A stretch of DNA of 64,000 bases, from positions 21,945,001-22,009,000 of the forward strand of contig CM073321.1 in NCBI GenBank assembly GCA_037043015.1, in the 5' to 3' direction. A program made the position numbers and the translations under genes. Below the pieces are notes generated by a model. The model saw only the letters and a list, made by a program, of their open reading frames with translations, did no database searches and had not been told where the DNA came from. The DNA comes from Bryum argenteum (Eukaryota > Streptophyta > Bryopsida > Bryales > Bryaceae). Numbering within the stretch: the first letter of the stretch is position 1; each line of letters begins with the position of its first letter. Of the stretch, positions 45,001 to 55,726 are shown in pieces.

Positions 45001-46876
45001 AAGGAAGGGGCTGAGACCAAAATTACTGGAAGTGTTGGTCTGTTACAACTTTGCAGAAGGTTTTACAAACGAAGAGGAGGCACGGTGGCTGGCTACTGAG
45101 CAAGATGTACTGGTCATTGGAACAATAACACTACCTCGAACAAACAAAACAAAACTCAGCACTAGCCCAAAGAACCAGACCAGGCCGGAGGTGAAGTGCA
45201 GCTCCGAGACCTAGACCAGGCCAGTAGCAAACACCACACCAGAGAAAAGAGCTTGTTGGAGGCACAAGTACGAGCATACCGAGAACATTACTGTACGTTC
45301 GAGGAGGGCAAGATTGAAGTGGATGAAACACCTGCCCGAGAGAAGGTGAAGAATTTGAAAATTGTTGCTTGGATGCTACAGGAATCCGAGCAGTTACGAA
45401 AAGTGAATTTGGGCTCAGACGAAGATCCCCAGTTTCTACAAATAAATGCAGACATCAGTTAGGAGCAGGCCAACAAGGCAGAGATACTTTTCAGAGAGTA
45501 TAAAGATGTGTTTGCTTGGACTTACAAGGACTTGAAGGGCAGACCTTCTTCTATTGCGTAGCACCAAAACGAGCTGGAGGAGGATATCCCACCATCACAT
45601 CAGACCCGATACCGAATGAATCCGAATAACACCAACATAGTGAAACAAGACTTGGACAAATTGCTCCAAGCACGATTCATTCCAATAGTGGAGGATGCCA
45701 CTTGGCTTTCACCATTGTTATTGTGCCAAAAAAAATAGAAAATTAAGAATTTGTATTGATTTCAAGAAGTTAAATGCTGCCACTAAAAAGGATCCCTATA
45801 TGTTACCATTCACTGAGGAAGTATTGGATTCTGTGGCAGAACATAAAATGTATTCATTTTTGGACGGGTACTTAGGGTATCATTAGATCTAGATAGCACT
45901 AGAAGATAGGTGTTATACCGCTTTTGTGATCGATTGGGGAGCGTTTATATGGGTGGTCATGCTATTTGGATTGAAAAATGCACCACCAACTTACCAAAGG
46001 GCTATTAATCGAGCCTTTCGCGATTACATTGGAAATTTCATGAAATTATTTATGGATGATTTTAGTGTCTTTAGCGACATCACCAGTCATTTGGTCAAAT
46101 TGGGACTATGTTTTGAAAAATGTCGGGAGTATGGCATAAGCTTGAACCGCATAAAATGTTTTTTACTGGTGTATTCAGGAATCATTCTAGGTCATGTCGT
46201 ATAAAAGGAAGGTAAATTCCAAGACCTTAAGAAGCTTGAGGTGATAGAAAACATGCCTAGACCAAAGAAGTCAGTCGATGTGCAGACTTTTAACGATTTT
46301 TCCCAGTTTAGTAGGTGCTACATCAAGTTGTATGCACATATCATGGAACCTATTACAAAACTCATGAGGAAGTCCGAAGAGTTTACCTAGACAGACGAGT
46401 GTGAGCAGACATGGAAGCAAATTAAGGAGAAGTATCAGAATGCGCCAATCCTGATTGCACCGAGATGGAACTTGGAGTTCCATGTGCATACTGATGCGTC
46501 CAATATAGCACTTGGAGTAATGTTGGCCCAAATCCCAATAGAGAAGTGTGACCAACCAATTTCTTATGCTTCCAAACTTTTAAATTCTGCTGAAAAGAAC
46601 TATAGCACGACGGAACGAAAAGCTCTTGCAATGGATTATGTGTTGAACAAGTATAGGCACTATTTGTTTGGCAACAAGTTTGTATGTTTTGTTGATCACA
46701 TGGCCCTGGTGTACCTTGTGAACAAACCCCAGGTACCGCGCAAAATTGCAAGATGGTTGTTGTTGTTCCAGGAATATGAGTTTACTGTGGTTTACAAATT
46801 AGGGACGTCTCATGGTGTGGAGGATGCGCTATCAAGATTGCCAAATGGGGAACCAGCGATAGGCGTGGAGGACTAA
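45000..46876 (+). pseudogene. RT and RNase H of element 3
   Basis: Collinear with element 1. FREYKDVFAWTYKDLKG (45490), KNRKLRICIDFKKLNAATKK (45730), YSFLDGYLGYH then TAG-Ile-TAG (45884 and 45890) where element 1 reads Gln-Ile-Gln. LFGLKNAPPTYQR (45960), FMKLFMDDFSVFS (46040), then RNase H DASNIALGVMLAQ (46490), STTERKALAMDYVLNKYRHY (46605) and GVEDALSRLP (46815). Confidence 0.8.
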
Positions 46877-46992
46877 ACCAAGGACGCTGGGTTGTTTTAT
46901 GTCAGTCAAATTGGCTCGAAGATATAGTTTCCTATCTACAAATTGGAGTTGTTCGACAAACGTTATCAAAAGAGGAGCAAGGGAGACTAGTT

Positions 46993-48331
46993 TTGAAGGC
47001 CTTACCATATACACTCAACAACGGCGTGCTTTACAAGAAGGGCCACGATCTAGTACTACGGAGGGTATTGGAACCAGCTCAAGCGGAGACGGTGATGATG
47101 GAGATGGATAATGGAGTGGCGGGTGGTCATTTTTCACAAGAAATTACCACTACAAAGATATTGGACGCTGACAACTGGTGGCCGGCTATATATAAAAATG
47201 TTGCTGAGTATTGCAAGGACTGTGACAGGTGTCAGAGGGTGCATGGTATGGCAAATACTGGCCTAGCGCAACTTGTGACCAGTATGCTAGCGGAACCATT
47301 CATGAAATGGGGGTTTGATTACATAGTACCTATTAAGCCTATGGCAGCGAAAACAAGTATTCGATACATCCTCGTCACAATAAACTAAGTGGGTGAAGGC
47401 CATGGCGTTGAGAACAAATACTGCAGCGGTAACTGCTAAGTTTTTGTATGAGCAGGTACTTACATGTTACGGGTGTCTATTAATACTGATTAGTGACCAA
47501 GGCTCTCCTTTTATAAATGAGGCTATCGAGTACCTGGTCAAACATTTCCTGTTGCAGCATTGCACTTCGACCACATATTACCCCCGGGGTAATGGACAAG
47601 CCAAATCAACAAACAAGGTCAATGGCTAGATGCTTACAAAAGTGGTCAATGACAAGAGGACTGACTGGGATGAATACTTACCTACACTATTATTCTCATA
47701 CAAGATTGCCTTCAAGGTCACCACAAGGTATACTTCGTTTCAGTTGGTCTATGGGCTACATCCCTTTATGCCCACGGAATTTTTAATTCCAACTAAGCGA
47801 ACAAATTTGGATATCGAATATACCTTGATTCGGGTATTGAGAGCAAAAATAGCTGATCTAGAGCAGATGGATACATTCAGACACGATGCGTAGGTAGTGG
47901 CAGGGACTAAACAGTGGAACCGGTCATTATGGAGTCAACATGACTATCGTCAAAAAGAGTTCCAGCTTGGCAATTATGTTCTTTGGTATCCAAAGGGACA
48001 CAAGGACCATGTTGGCAAATTCAAGAGCAGGTGGTTTGGCCCATATAGGATTCAGTACCGCCTGTCGAACAACACTGCCCTGTTGGTTACAATGGAGCAC
48101 TACGAGCCCATTCTAGTCATTGTCAACATCAACAAGTTAAAACCATACAAATTCTATGAAAAGGATCAACTGGTTACAATCACTCCAAACCATCTAACAA
48201 AGGGTTTGGTCGAGCAGCAAAAGGGCGATAGCAATTCCTCAAGCCAAGAAGTTAGTAGAGAAGACGAGAGCAAAAAACCAGAACACGTAATCAACAGTCC
48301 TGATGTAATAGAGAAGTACTGGGAAGACTAG
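46993..48331 (+). pseudogene. Integrase of element 3, catalytic Glu lost
   Basis: Zinc module GGHFSQEITTTKILDADNWW and CKDCDRCQRV (47115-47240). First Asp in WGFDYIVPIKP (47310), second in LISDQGSPFINEAIEYLV (47490). The third catalytic position reads GQAKSTNK (47595-47620), where element 1 has GQAESTNK: Glu to Lys by G-to-A. GPY module KSRWFGPYRIQYRL (48025). Stops at 47388 and 47627 split the ORF. The frame runs on past a TAG at 48329 into a repeated tail. Confidence 0.8.
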
Positions 48332-48664
48332 AGTAAGAAATCTAAGGAGCCGACGGGCAAGCCAAGAGGTCGGGAGAAACACTTGGAAGACTAGGAGAGA
48401 CACTTGGAGGATCAGGGTAACCACTTAGAAAACCAGGAGAAGTACCGAGTAGGTCAGGAGAAACACTTTGATGGCGAGGATAAACACTCGGTAGGCAAGG
48501 AGAAGCACCCAGGAGGTCAGGAGAAGCACCTAGCAGGCCAGGAGAAACACCGGGTAGGCAAAGAGAAGCACTTACGGGGCTAGGAGAAACAGTTAGAAGA
48601 GCAAGAGAAACACTTGGAAGACAAGGAGAAACACTTGGAGGACTAGGTTAACCACCTTGGATGA
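48332..48664 (+). repeat. 24-bp coding repeat, EKH(L)xxQ tail of element 3 integrase
   Basis: In frame with integrase: about a dozen 8-codon units of the type QEKHLEDQ / KEKHPGGQ. The eighth codon is CAG in most units and TAG at 48392, 48581 and 48644. Strongly charged and probably helical. Element 1 has no such tail. It ends at TGA 48662. Confidence 0.75.
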
Positions 48665-48889
48665 AGGTTGGATGAAACCCTTTAAAAACAAAAATTAAAA
48701 AAATTATTACAGCAACTGCAGTAGAAGTCAATCTGGAGCTAGAAGTTGAAGAGGCGGATAACAGGATGGTGGATGTGAATGCGGCGGTGGATGCGGTTGA
48801 AGTAGTCAAAGTGGTTGAAGATTAGAAGAAGCGGACGTTAAGGAGGTCGCAGGTAAAGCTGACTTTGGAGGTGGAAGTGAAACAGACGC

Positions 48890-49215
48890 ATGCATGAACG
48901 ACGGTTAACGCCGTAGAGGCGGTGGCTACGGAGGTGGTTTAGGGCTATCGCAACGGTGGGCGTGGAGGGTTTGGCGGTGAGCTCAGTGGAGGAGGTGGCT
49001 ACGGTGATTGTTCATGATACAACTGCGGCGAGGGCGGACACATTGCTCGCGACTGCCCCAACGATACAACAGACGACGAGCAAGGAGGAGTTGTTGTTTA
49101 TTGTGACGGCGGTGGTGGCTACAGCAGTGGAGGCGGTGGTCGCTACAATGTTCGCGAGGGCGGAGGCGTCGGTGGATACGGAGGCCGTATAGGCGGTGGC
49201 TGTCGATGTGGTTTG
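48890..49215 (+). pseudogene. Gly-rich, CCHC zinc-knuckle protein fragment (CSP/GRP2-like)
   Basis: One frame, after a small shift, gives RNGGRGGFGGELSGGGGYGD, then C-S-stop-YNCGEGGHIARDCP (49008-49057), then GGGGYSSGGGGRYNVREGGG where a second knuckle start has lost its Cys. Gly/Tyr-rich stretches with CCHC knuckles are typical of plant cold-shock-domain or glycine-rich RNA-binding proteins. The cold-shock domain itself is not seen. Broken by stops; a captured or processed gene piece next to element 3. Confidence 0.6.
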
Positions 49216-50104
49216 AGCGGGGGGAGTTAAAGCGGCAGAAGTATCAATCAGATCCTGTGGTTGTGCCAAAGCTTAGGACCAAAAAGAACGTCCCCTTGTT
49301 ATACCCCAGGGAGTTTTGGACGCCGAAAATACTAAAAATAAGGCTGCTGCTACTGCTGGCAGAGTTGGAGACTACGTCAGAATTCCCTGAGTCCTTGAAT
49401 ATTGTCACGGACTCTCGCTGCGGCGGGGAGGTAGATGTGTTGGATTCTGAGTGTAAGTTGTCAGATGAGGTCAGCGGGGTCAAAGGGGAGCTATTGAAGT
49501 CGGTTAGTTTCGATGAGCAAAGCTTGGAAGAGAATTTAGAGCTTTGTGAGCTGAGAGAATTGTTGGGAAGCACCGATCATGGTGTGAATTCGTCGGTGAA
49601 CAAGGAGCTGTGAAGGAGGTGATTTTACCCTTGGAGGAGGCGCCAACTATAGAGGAGGCACCAGCTGTAGTGGTTGAGGAAGAAGGTGTCTAAGCTGTGG
49701 AGAAGGAGGTGATTGTTACACCGTTGGAGGAGGCCCTGGATGCGGCAGAGGTTGCGACCAGGGTGTTCACCCTTCGTAAGCCCAAGGAAGAGTGCACTAG
49801 TAGTCGAAAAGGAGGAGGCCCTGCTGCCCCCACTGTCCCAACCATAGAGGAGGAGAAAGAGGAACACGTAGCGGTAGAGGTGGCCACTGAGACTGCCCCA
49901 GCACTAGAGGAGGCATCGGCTGCGCCGGTTGAGGAGGTCCTTGCCCCCGTTGAGGAGGTAACCTCAGAGATGGCTGAGGCACCTGAAGCTCCTATAGCGG
50001 AGGAGAAGGTGGCTGAGGCTGAACTTGAGGTGGAGGCACCGGCTGCCTCACTAGTCTCGAGAGGAGGTTACTGCCCGCATAAAACCTGCCTCGGAGCTTT
50101 TTGA
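49216..50104 (+). other. Acidic Glu/Ala/Val-rich reading frames, origin unclear
   Basis: ORF 49206-49613 (135 codons) has SDEVSGVKGELLKSVSF and SLEENLELCELRELLG. Then 49697-50104 reads LEEALDAAEVATRV, VPTIEEEKEEHVAVEVATE, APVEEVLAPVEEV and AEAELEVEAPAAS, continuous upstream except for a TAA near 49692. The composition suggests an intrinsically disordered acidic protein or a repeat product. I recognise no family and would not assign a function. Confidence 0.35.
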
Positions 50105-50219
50105 GGGGCTGATTTTGTAGTTGTAAAGACATTTGAGGTTTTGTAGTAGATGAGGCACTGGTTGAGCGTGTTAGAGAAGGCAGCTATGAAGGTCTAGGAA
50201 AGGACTATTTACAAAGGGT

Positions 50220-50700
50220 AGACGACGCTGAGCTACTTAGGAAGACTAACTTAGGTCGGGGGACCAGGCCAAAGATGTCAAGCCTGAGTGGTAGGCTAGG
50301 CCAAAGTGATAGGTGAGACCTCAGTGGTAAGCCAAGCCAAAGCAGAAGGCCAGACCCAAGTGGTAGGCCAAGCCAGTGGGCCAGACCATGTCAAAGAGGT
50401 AGGCAGGCCACGCTTGGGAGGTAGGCTAGGCCTGGGAGGCAGGCTAGGCCAGGGAGGCAGGCCAGGCCAAGGAGGCAGTTCAGGCAAGGGAGCTAGGCCA
50501 AGCCAGAGAGGCAGACCAAGGAGATAGGCAAGCCAGCCGAGATGAAGCGAGCCATGCTAGGGAGGTAGGCGAGCCGAGCCGAGATGAAGAAGCGAGCCAT
50601 GCTAGGGAGGTAGGCGAGCCGAGCCGAGATGAAGGCGCGAGCCATGCTAGGGAGGTAGGCAGGCCAGGCTAGGGAGGCAGGCCAGGCTAGGGGGGAATGT
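50220..50700 (+). repeat. Minisatellite of GGAGGCAGGCCAGGC and related units
   Basis: Units around GGGAGGTAGGC(A/G)(G/A)GCC in 50390-50500, then three copies of a longer unit with GAGATGAAG and GCGAGCCATGCTAGGGAGG (50540-50655). Frames through it are artefacts. Confidence 0.75.
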
Positions 50701-51240
50701 AGAGGTGTGAGCAGTGAGCGTAGAGCGGAGAGCGGTGGGGTCCAAGATGGTATGGGTAGATGTAAACATTTTAATATTTTTCAGCAACAGATAGGGACCC
50801 TATGACCATTGATTTAAGAATCTTGAAAATTTTGAAGGATTTCTTTAGTCCAATGGAGTACCCCAAATCTGTGGATTTAGATCCTATTTCCATGTGAATG
50901 TGATCATGGCTCCATTTTATAACTCATTGAGGAGGGGATCTTGGCCAGGGATGTCAAAATGGACGTCTTTTGAGTTATTTTCGACGGACATCCGTCCATG
51001 ACCGTCCGGGGGGTTAAATTAGAATTACTACGACAATAGTAAAATTTTTAACCGTTAGATCTTTACGGAGCTCGCATCTAAGCCATTCAAATCTAATCTT
51101 CTTTAGAGCCATCTAGAAAATTCGCTCCTACCGGCCCCTGGTCGAGCCGACCGAAGGTCGTGGTGACCATTAGATTTTATTCGGAGGCCCACGACCGTGA
51201 GATCGATGATGGCCGACCGACCGGAATCTAAAGAAAAAAG
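50700..51240. other. No gene recognised
   Basis: Ordinary unique-looking sequence. ACGGACATCCGTCC (50988-51000) is a small palindrome. Nothing else is supported. Confidence 0.35.
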
Positions 51241-51241
51241 A

Positions 51242-51242
51242 A

Positions 51243-51317
<75 letters not shown>

Positions 51318-51318
51318 T
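51242..51318 (+). repeat. (AAT)n microsatellite
   Basis: About 25 perfect AAT/ATA units, followed by short T and A runs. Confidence 0.97.
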
Positions 51319-51599
51319 TATTTTTTTTAAAAAAATTGGCTGATGGCCAGGCTATCCGAGGCTCCCTCGGTGACAGCCGACCCATCGGTCGACCTGACGA
51401 AATTCTGATTTTTTTTTAAAAATTTAGTTTAGTTTATTTTATTTTTTTCCGACGGCTTGGGCGTCCACAGCTGCCTTGGTGGGGACCTAAGGATGGCGGT
51501 CACTCCTCTTAACCCTAATCCTATTCTAATTTATTCCAACACACATTTTGAATTTCTTCATAATTTCCTCCCTAAAGTTTTCAAGGTCCAGATTACACT

Positions 51600-51815
51600 A
51601 TTTGGGGTTCCCGCGCAAATAAGATTTTCCTTGCTTTGAGCATTACGATCTCACTTATGGAAAAAAATCGACGGAGATTTTTTTCAAGTGACTAAAAACT
51701 CAAGTTAACTTCAAGATCCTACGGTTGGATCTTCTAAACATTGCTTCAGTTGAGGCTTTACAGGCATTGAGAATTTAGGCAATTTCGCATCAAGGATATC
51801 TAGGGATTAAGATCT
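51600..51815 (+). repeat. Dispersed repeat, copy 2
   Basis: Diverged copy of 28690-28945 (see that entry). No coding content is seen. Confidence 0.5.
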
Positions 51816-51819
51816 CTTT

Positions 51820-53520
51820 ATTTTATCTAAAATTTAAACCATACTTAAGTCACTTTTGTGAATCTTTTGATGATTCATTTAATCTTATTATCATGGTCCA
51901 GAAGATGTTACTTACTTCGTACTTCTTATGGCATGTTGATGTTTAACAACTAAAATGAGAAAATATGATAATGTTCATGTGTTTTCTAGGTTAAATTACG
52001 TATTTTTCTTCAATGCCCAAATTGCAAACTTTAGGAACAAGCCTAATGTCTTAATTCACTGTGAAGGGCATTTAGTATTTTGGGGGTGTAAGTTCTTAGT
52101 GTCATTTGCCAAAAACACATAGCATCATAGGGATCAAATAAGATAAATAGAAAATCTTTACTTGAGGATAAGAAGACGCTTCCACAAAAATTACTTTTAT
52201 TCAATCAGATTTTATTGCCATATAAATCAAATGGAGTTAATATCATCAAATCGAATCTTAAAATAATATATCATTGTATATTTGATCATGTAGTATTATG
52301 AAGTGCTAAAATAAGATATTGAAGATACATCACTTTGTATAAAAATCAAAAATAATATACGCCATAAATGTGGAAATGATTCATCTTTATTTCGGAGTTA
52401 TGAAAATTTACCAAGAACAAATAAATGAAAAATCTATATCTACAAATTGCCACTACGTAACTTGTTAAATGATTAGGAGAGTCTTATAGAAATATAATCT
52501 TCATACTCGCACATACACTTGAAAAACAAATATTAGCACATACTACTTAATACCCATGTACTTCTCAATTTAGGTTGCATGAATTTGTATTGCAAGTTTT
52601 ATGTTATATGTCTTTTTCCTTCACATATTTATATATTTATATGATGCTAATAGCCTTTCAATATAGTACATGATTGGATATTCACTCTAACGCTCAACCA
52701 CTAAAGGCCCAATTAAACATTTTGTGCTCTATTCTGAATTTAGACAAGATGTATCCGATTAAAAAGGATTCTTGTTGGACTTATTTTTTACCACGGAGAT
52801 GTAAGATGGGTTGGGAACCTCATTTACATTACAAAACCTAGTTTGGAATCATGTATTGTTCACACCAACCCTTCAATCACAAGCATTACAAGGTTTGCAT
52901 AATATTGAATAACTTATTACAAAAGGAAACTAGTAGTATTCTTCATAGATAAGTATTGGCCTTTTATACTTTATCATATAAGATAAAATTTAAGGAAAAC
53001 ATACAAATAAATAAGTACTAAGAAGAGAAATGAGAATTTTATTTTGCTATTGAAAGTTTTGGTGTCCCTAATCTATTACAAGAGAATTATTAACTATTAT
53101 GATGATTTCAACTAAAACAATTTAATCTAAGCATTAAGGTTTTTATATCGTCTTTGGGGAGAAAGTTCACAAGAGTTAAGAAACTCACATTTCTTAAGAC
53201 ATTTATTTTTCCTCCAAACCCCCCCCCTCCTAGCCTTTAGGGGTTAAATAAACAACCACCCATTTGAATTCAAGTAAAATTTACTTAGGTAATTAGATCC
53301 GTAAATAGTTAGCAACTATTATATTTTTCATTATCATAAGTCAATGTGAATATATTGCGAATTCTATCAAAACATGACATTGTACTCGTAAAAAATTACA
53401 AGTTTGAGTAAAACATTCTCTTCTATAAAAAGAAGATCTTTCCGACATTCCCCTGACAAAATCGGCATGTGGATTAATGCCCTGAATAAGCCTGTGGGTA
53501 CAATGTCACGTACCTAAAAA
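51820..53520. other. AT-rich, gene-free
   Basis: No ORF, tandem repeat or element end that I can support. A run of C at 53220 is the only oddity. Confidence 0.4.
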
Positions 53521-53619
53521 ATTCTTATATGCACACAAGAGGAAGAAGAAGAAGAGGGAAGTGAAGAGAAGAGGGAGTGTTAGTAAGTGAGAGAGGAAGA
53601 AAGGAATGCAAGACGCCAA

Positions 53620-53850
53620 CTGGGATGTCGATCGGTCGATCGAACAACTGATCCACTGATCGATCGACTGACCGATCGACTAACTGATCCACCAACCGAT
53701 CGACCAATGGATCGACCGACCGATCGACCAATGGACATCGGTCAACATCCAGGTCGGTCGAAATCCAGGTCGGTCGACATCCAGGTCTGTCAACATCTCG
53801 GTCGGCCGCGATCGATCCAACGATGGAAGGGTGCGGCGATCGATCAGACG
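53620..53850. repeat. CGATCGAC / GGTCGATC simple repeat
   Basis: Short units of GATCGACC, GATCGACTGACC and CATCCAGGTCGGTCG, many self-complementary, so both strands give repeat frames (VDRSVDQL, TDRPTDRP). Confidence 0.85.
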
Positions 53851-54330
53851 GCCACTACACTACTGATCGGCATGCCGGTTGCTTCGGGTCGAGTCCGTTG
53901 ACAGGCCAATCTCTCCTGCCTAAGGCGCCCCGGAGGCCGGTCGCCTGGGCCAAAGATCGGTCTCACGGGCCAAAGACCGATCGCCTCGGGTTGACGGCCA
54001 TCTCGGAGGCGAGTCGCCCCATTTACCTTAAGTAAAAAGTCCAAAATCTCTAAGTCACGGACGCGCCCTTAACCCCCTGCGGACGTCCAAACGTCTGGAC
54101 GCTGTAACATCCCTGATCGTGGCACTGTACTTTGTTGTCGACCATAAATTAGGGCTAACGTCATCGTTTCCAATCATATGAAATTGGAGGTCACCATTGT
54201 CTCTCAATATGATTTGATTTTTTTACACACTTTGATTTCAATTATGGAATCGACATTATATTTTATTTAGTGGCATTTAATGTGGAGTAGTACATACTAC
54301 GCTGAAGGTGTAGCACCATAAAAACACATA

Positions 54331-55726
54331 CTACGCTAAAGGTGTAGCAGCATTGAAGTGCAGGTCACACTGATTAGCCTCAAAGTCTATGAACTTAAGA
54401 ACACTATTGCTAAAACGTGGACGTGCACTGTCAGACAATATGGGAGATGGAGCTTGAATAAACTCTTCAGCAAGACGCTCAGCATAGGAAGGTAGGATGA
54501 ATGTTGATGGAGGGCTGTTGTAGAGATGAGCGTTGCATGTCAATCGCTCTTTCAGACCTGCGATGCTAAAAGTACAAAGAAAGTCAGTACAATATATTTG
54601 TAAGTGCAGAATCCAAAATTGAGGAAGAGCAGAGATGAGGATATTACACACCAATGAACTTTCGTGGCTTCTTCACTTGCAGTTCGTTAGAGTCATAATC
54701 TGCGGGTAGGGCTGATTCTCCACTTTCTTCATCAGCCGAAGGACCACCCTTGTAATCCGCTAGTACACCATCAAAGATCTCTTCGTCACGTTCCATAGCG
54801 ATTAGGTGTCCGTTTGAGCGCGCGCAAGCAATTACAGATGCACCTAAAGATTCATAAACCCGCGTTAGCAATGCGTAATACATAAACGAATCCTAAAGTA
54901 GATGTTACGGAAACACAACTTGTACTTGCGCTCCAATCGAAGACGATACCTCCGTCGTCCGTGAGACAATCCACGAAACATTGAATGAAGGAGGGGTCCT
55001 CCACACGTGAGCCTCGCCATGGCATACTGTTTGGACGTTAACGCAATGTCTCTTCGTCTACGAAGTTACATACGTAGTCTTCCTTGTCAAGCATAATTGC
55101 CACACCCGCGTATGCGTGCGCCACCTGCCGACATTTGAACTTCCAAACAAATTCCTTACGAACATAGACCTTCATGTTGAAGTTGTGAGTCTGCAAAACA
55201 CAATTAGAGATATATTAATATACAAGCACATAGGACATTAATCATGAATTGTAAAATAGGAAACTATAAAATGCCCCGTACCTCTTTCTGGTGCGGTAAG
55301 GTAGAGGCCATTGGGAGGGGATTATATCCCCACTAGTCTCGAACAACACAAGAATTATATATTGCAGACTTAGAATCGAAAGTACGCTTGATTCTACAAT
55401 CCTTGGGATGCATCAGAAGAATCGCTCCAACGTCTGTCAAATGATATGCTGCGAAAAAGAAGAGGTTCTCAAAGTAGTTTTTATCACGCTAGTTCCAAGA
55501 TGGAATTTCTGTAGGAGACACACTAGACACATGCAAGTTCTCTGCAGCGTCTGCAAAAATAAGATCAATCTCTGCATGCTTGGGATTATATTCCATTGTT
55601 GTACATGGGTACTTCCGGTCTTTTCCGATCTGAGATACACATGAATAACTAGGTAGTGGATAATAGATTTACAAGTACAAAATGTAAGTTAGGAAATTAT
55701 AAATGAGAATTGTATGAAATAGTACC
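54331..55726 (-). pseudogene. Methyltransferase-like C-terminal exons
   Basis: Five or six short exons give the order target motif - variable region - SAM-binding end, as in beta-class N4/N6 amino-methyltransferases. DLIFADAAEN sits where DPPY-type motif IV is expected. IVFDWSA, joined across an intron to SVIACARSNGHLIAMERDEE, resembles the FxGxG region and the acidic end of the second strand (LIAME), but the glycines are replaced. It ends with FEANQCDLHFNAATPLA and TAG 54331. Activity is doubtful. Confidence 0.45.

Larger units (their letters stand above)
40160..48664 (+). mobile_element. Decayed relative of element 1 (element 3)
   Basis: Collinear with element 1: LTR end and PBS near 40616-40630 (GTAGGAAAAATAC...TTACA then TTAGCGACCATGC), gag leader, gag core, protease, RT, RNase H, integrase. 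Stops are frequent, many TAG where element 1 has CAG. The 5' LTR start and the 3' LTR are not recognised. It abuts the truncated chromovirus on the left. Confidence 0.82.

Noticed and set aside
48956..49269. Val/Ala/Thr-rich frames on both strands over the Gly-rich pseudogene
   Set aside because: They are frame-shifted readings of the GGC/GGT-rich repeat. Only the frame with the CCHC knuckle has a recognisable motif.
51242..51318. Poly-Leu coding repeat on the minus strand at the microsatellite
   Set aside because: It is just the translation of (AAT)n; no gene context.
53525..53901. Opposed frames rich in VDRSVDQ and TDRPTDRP
   Set aside because: Both come from the CGATCGAC simple repeat.
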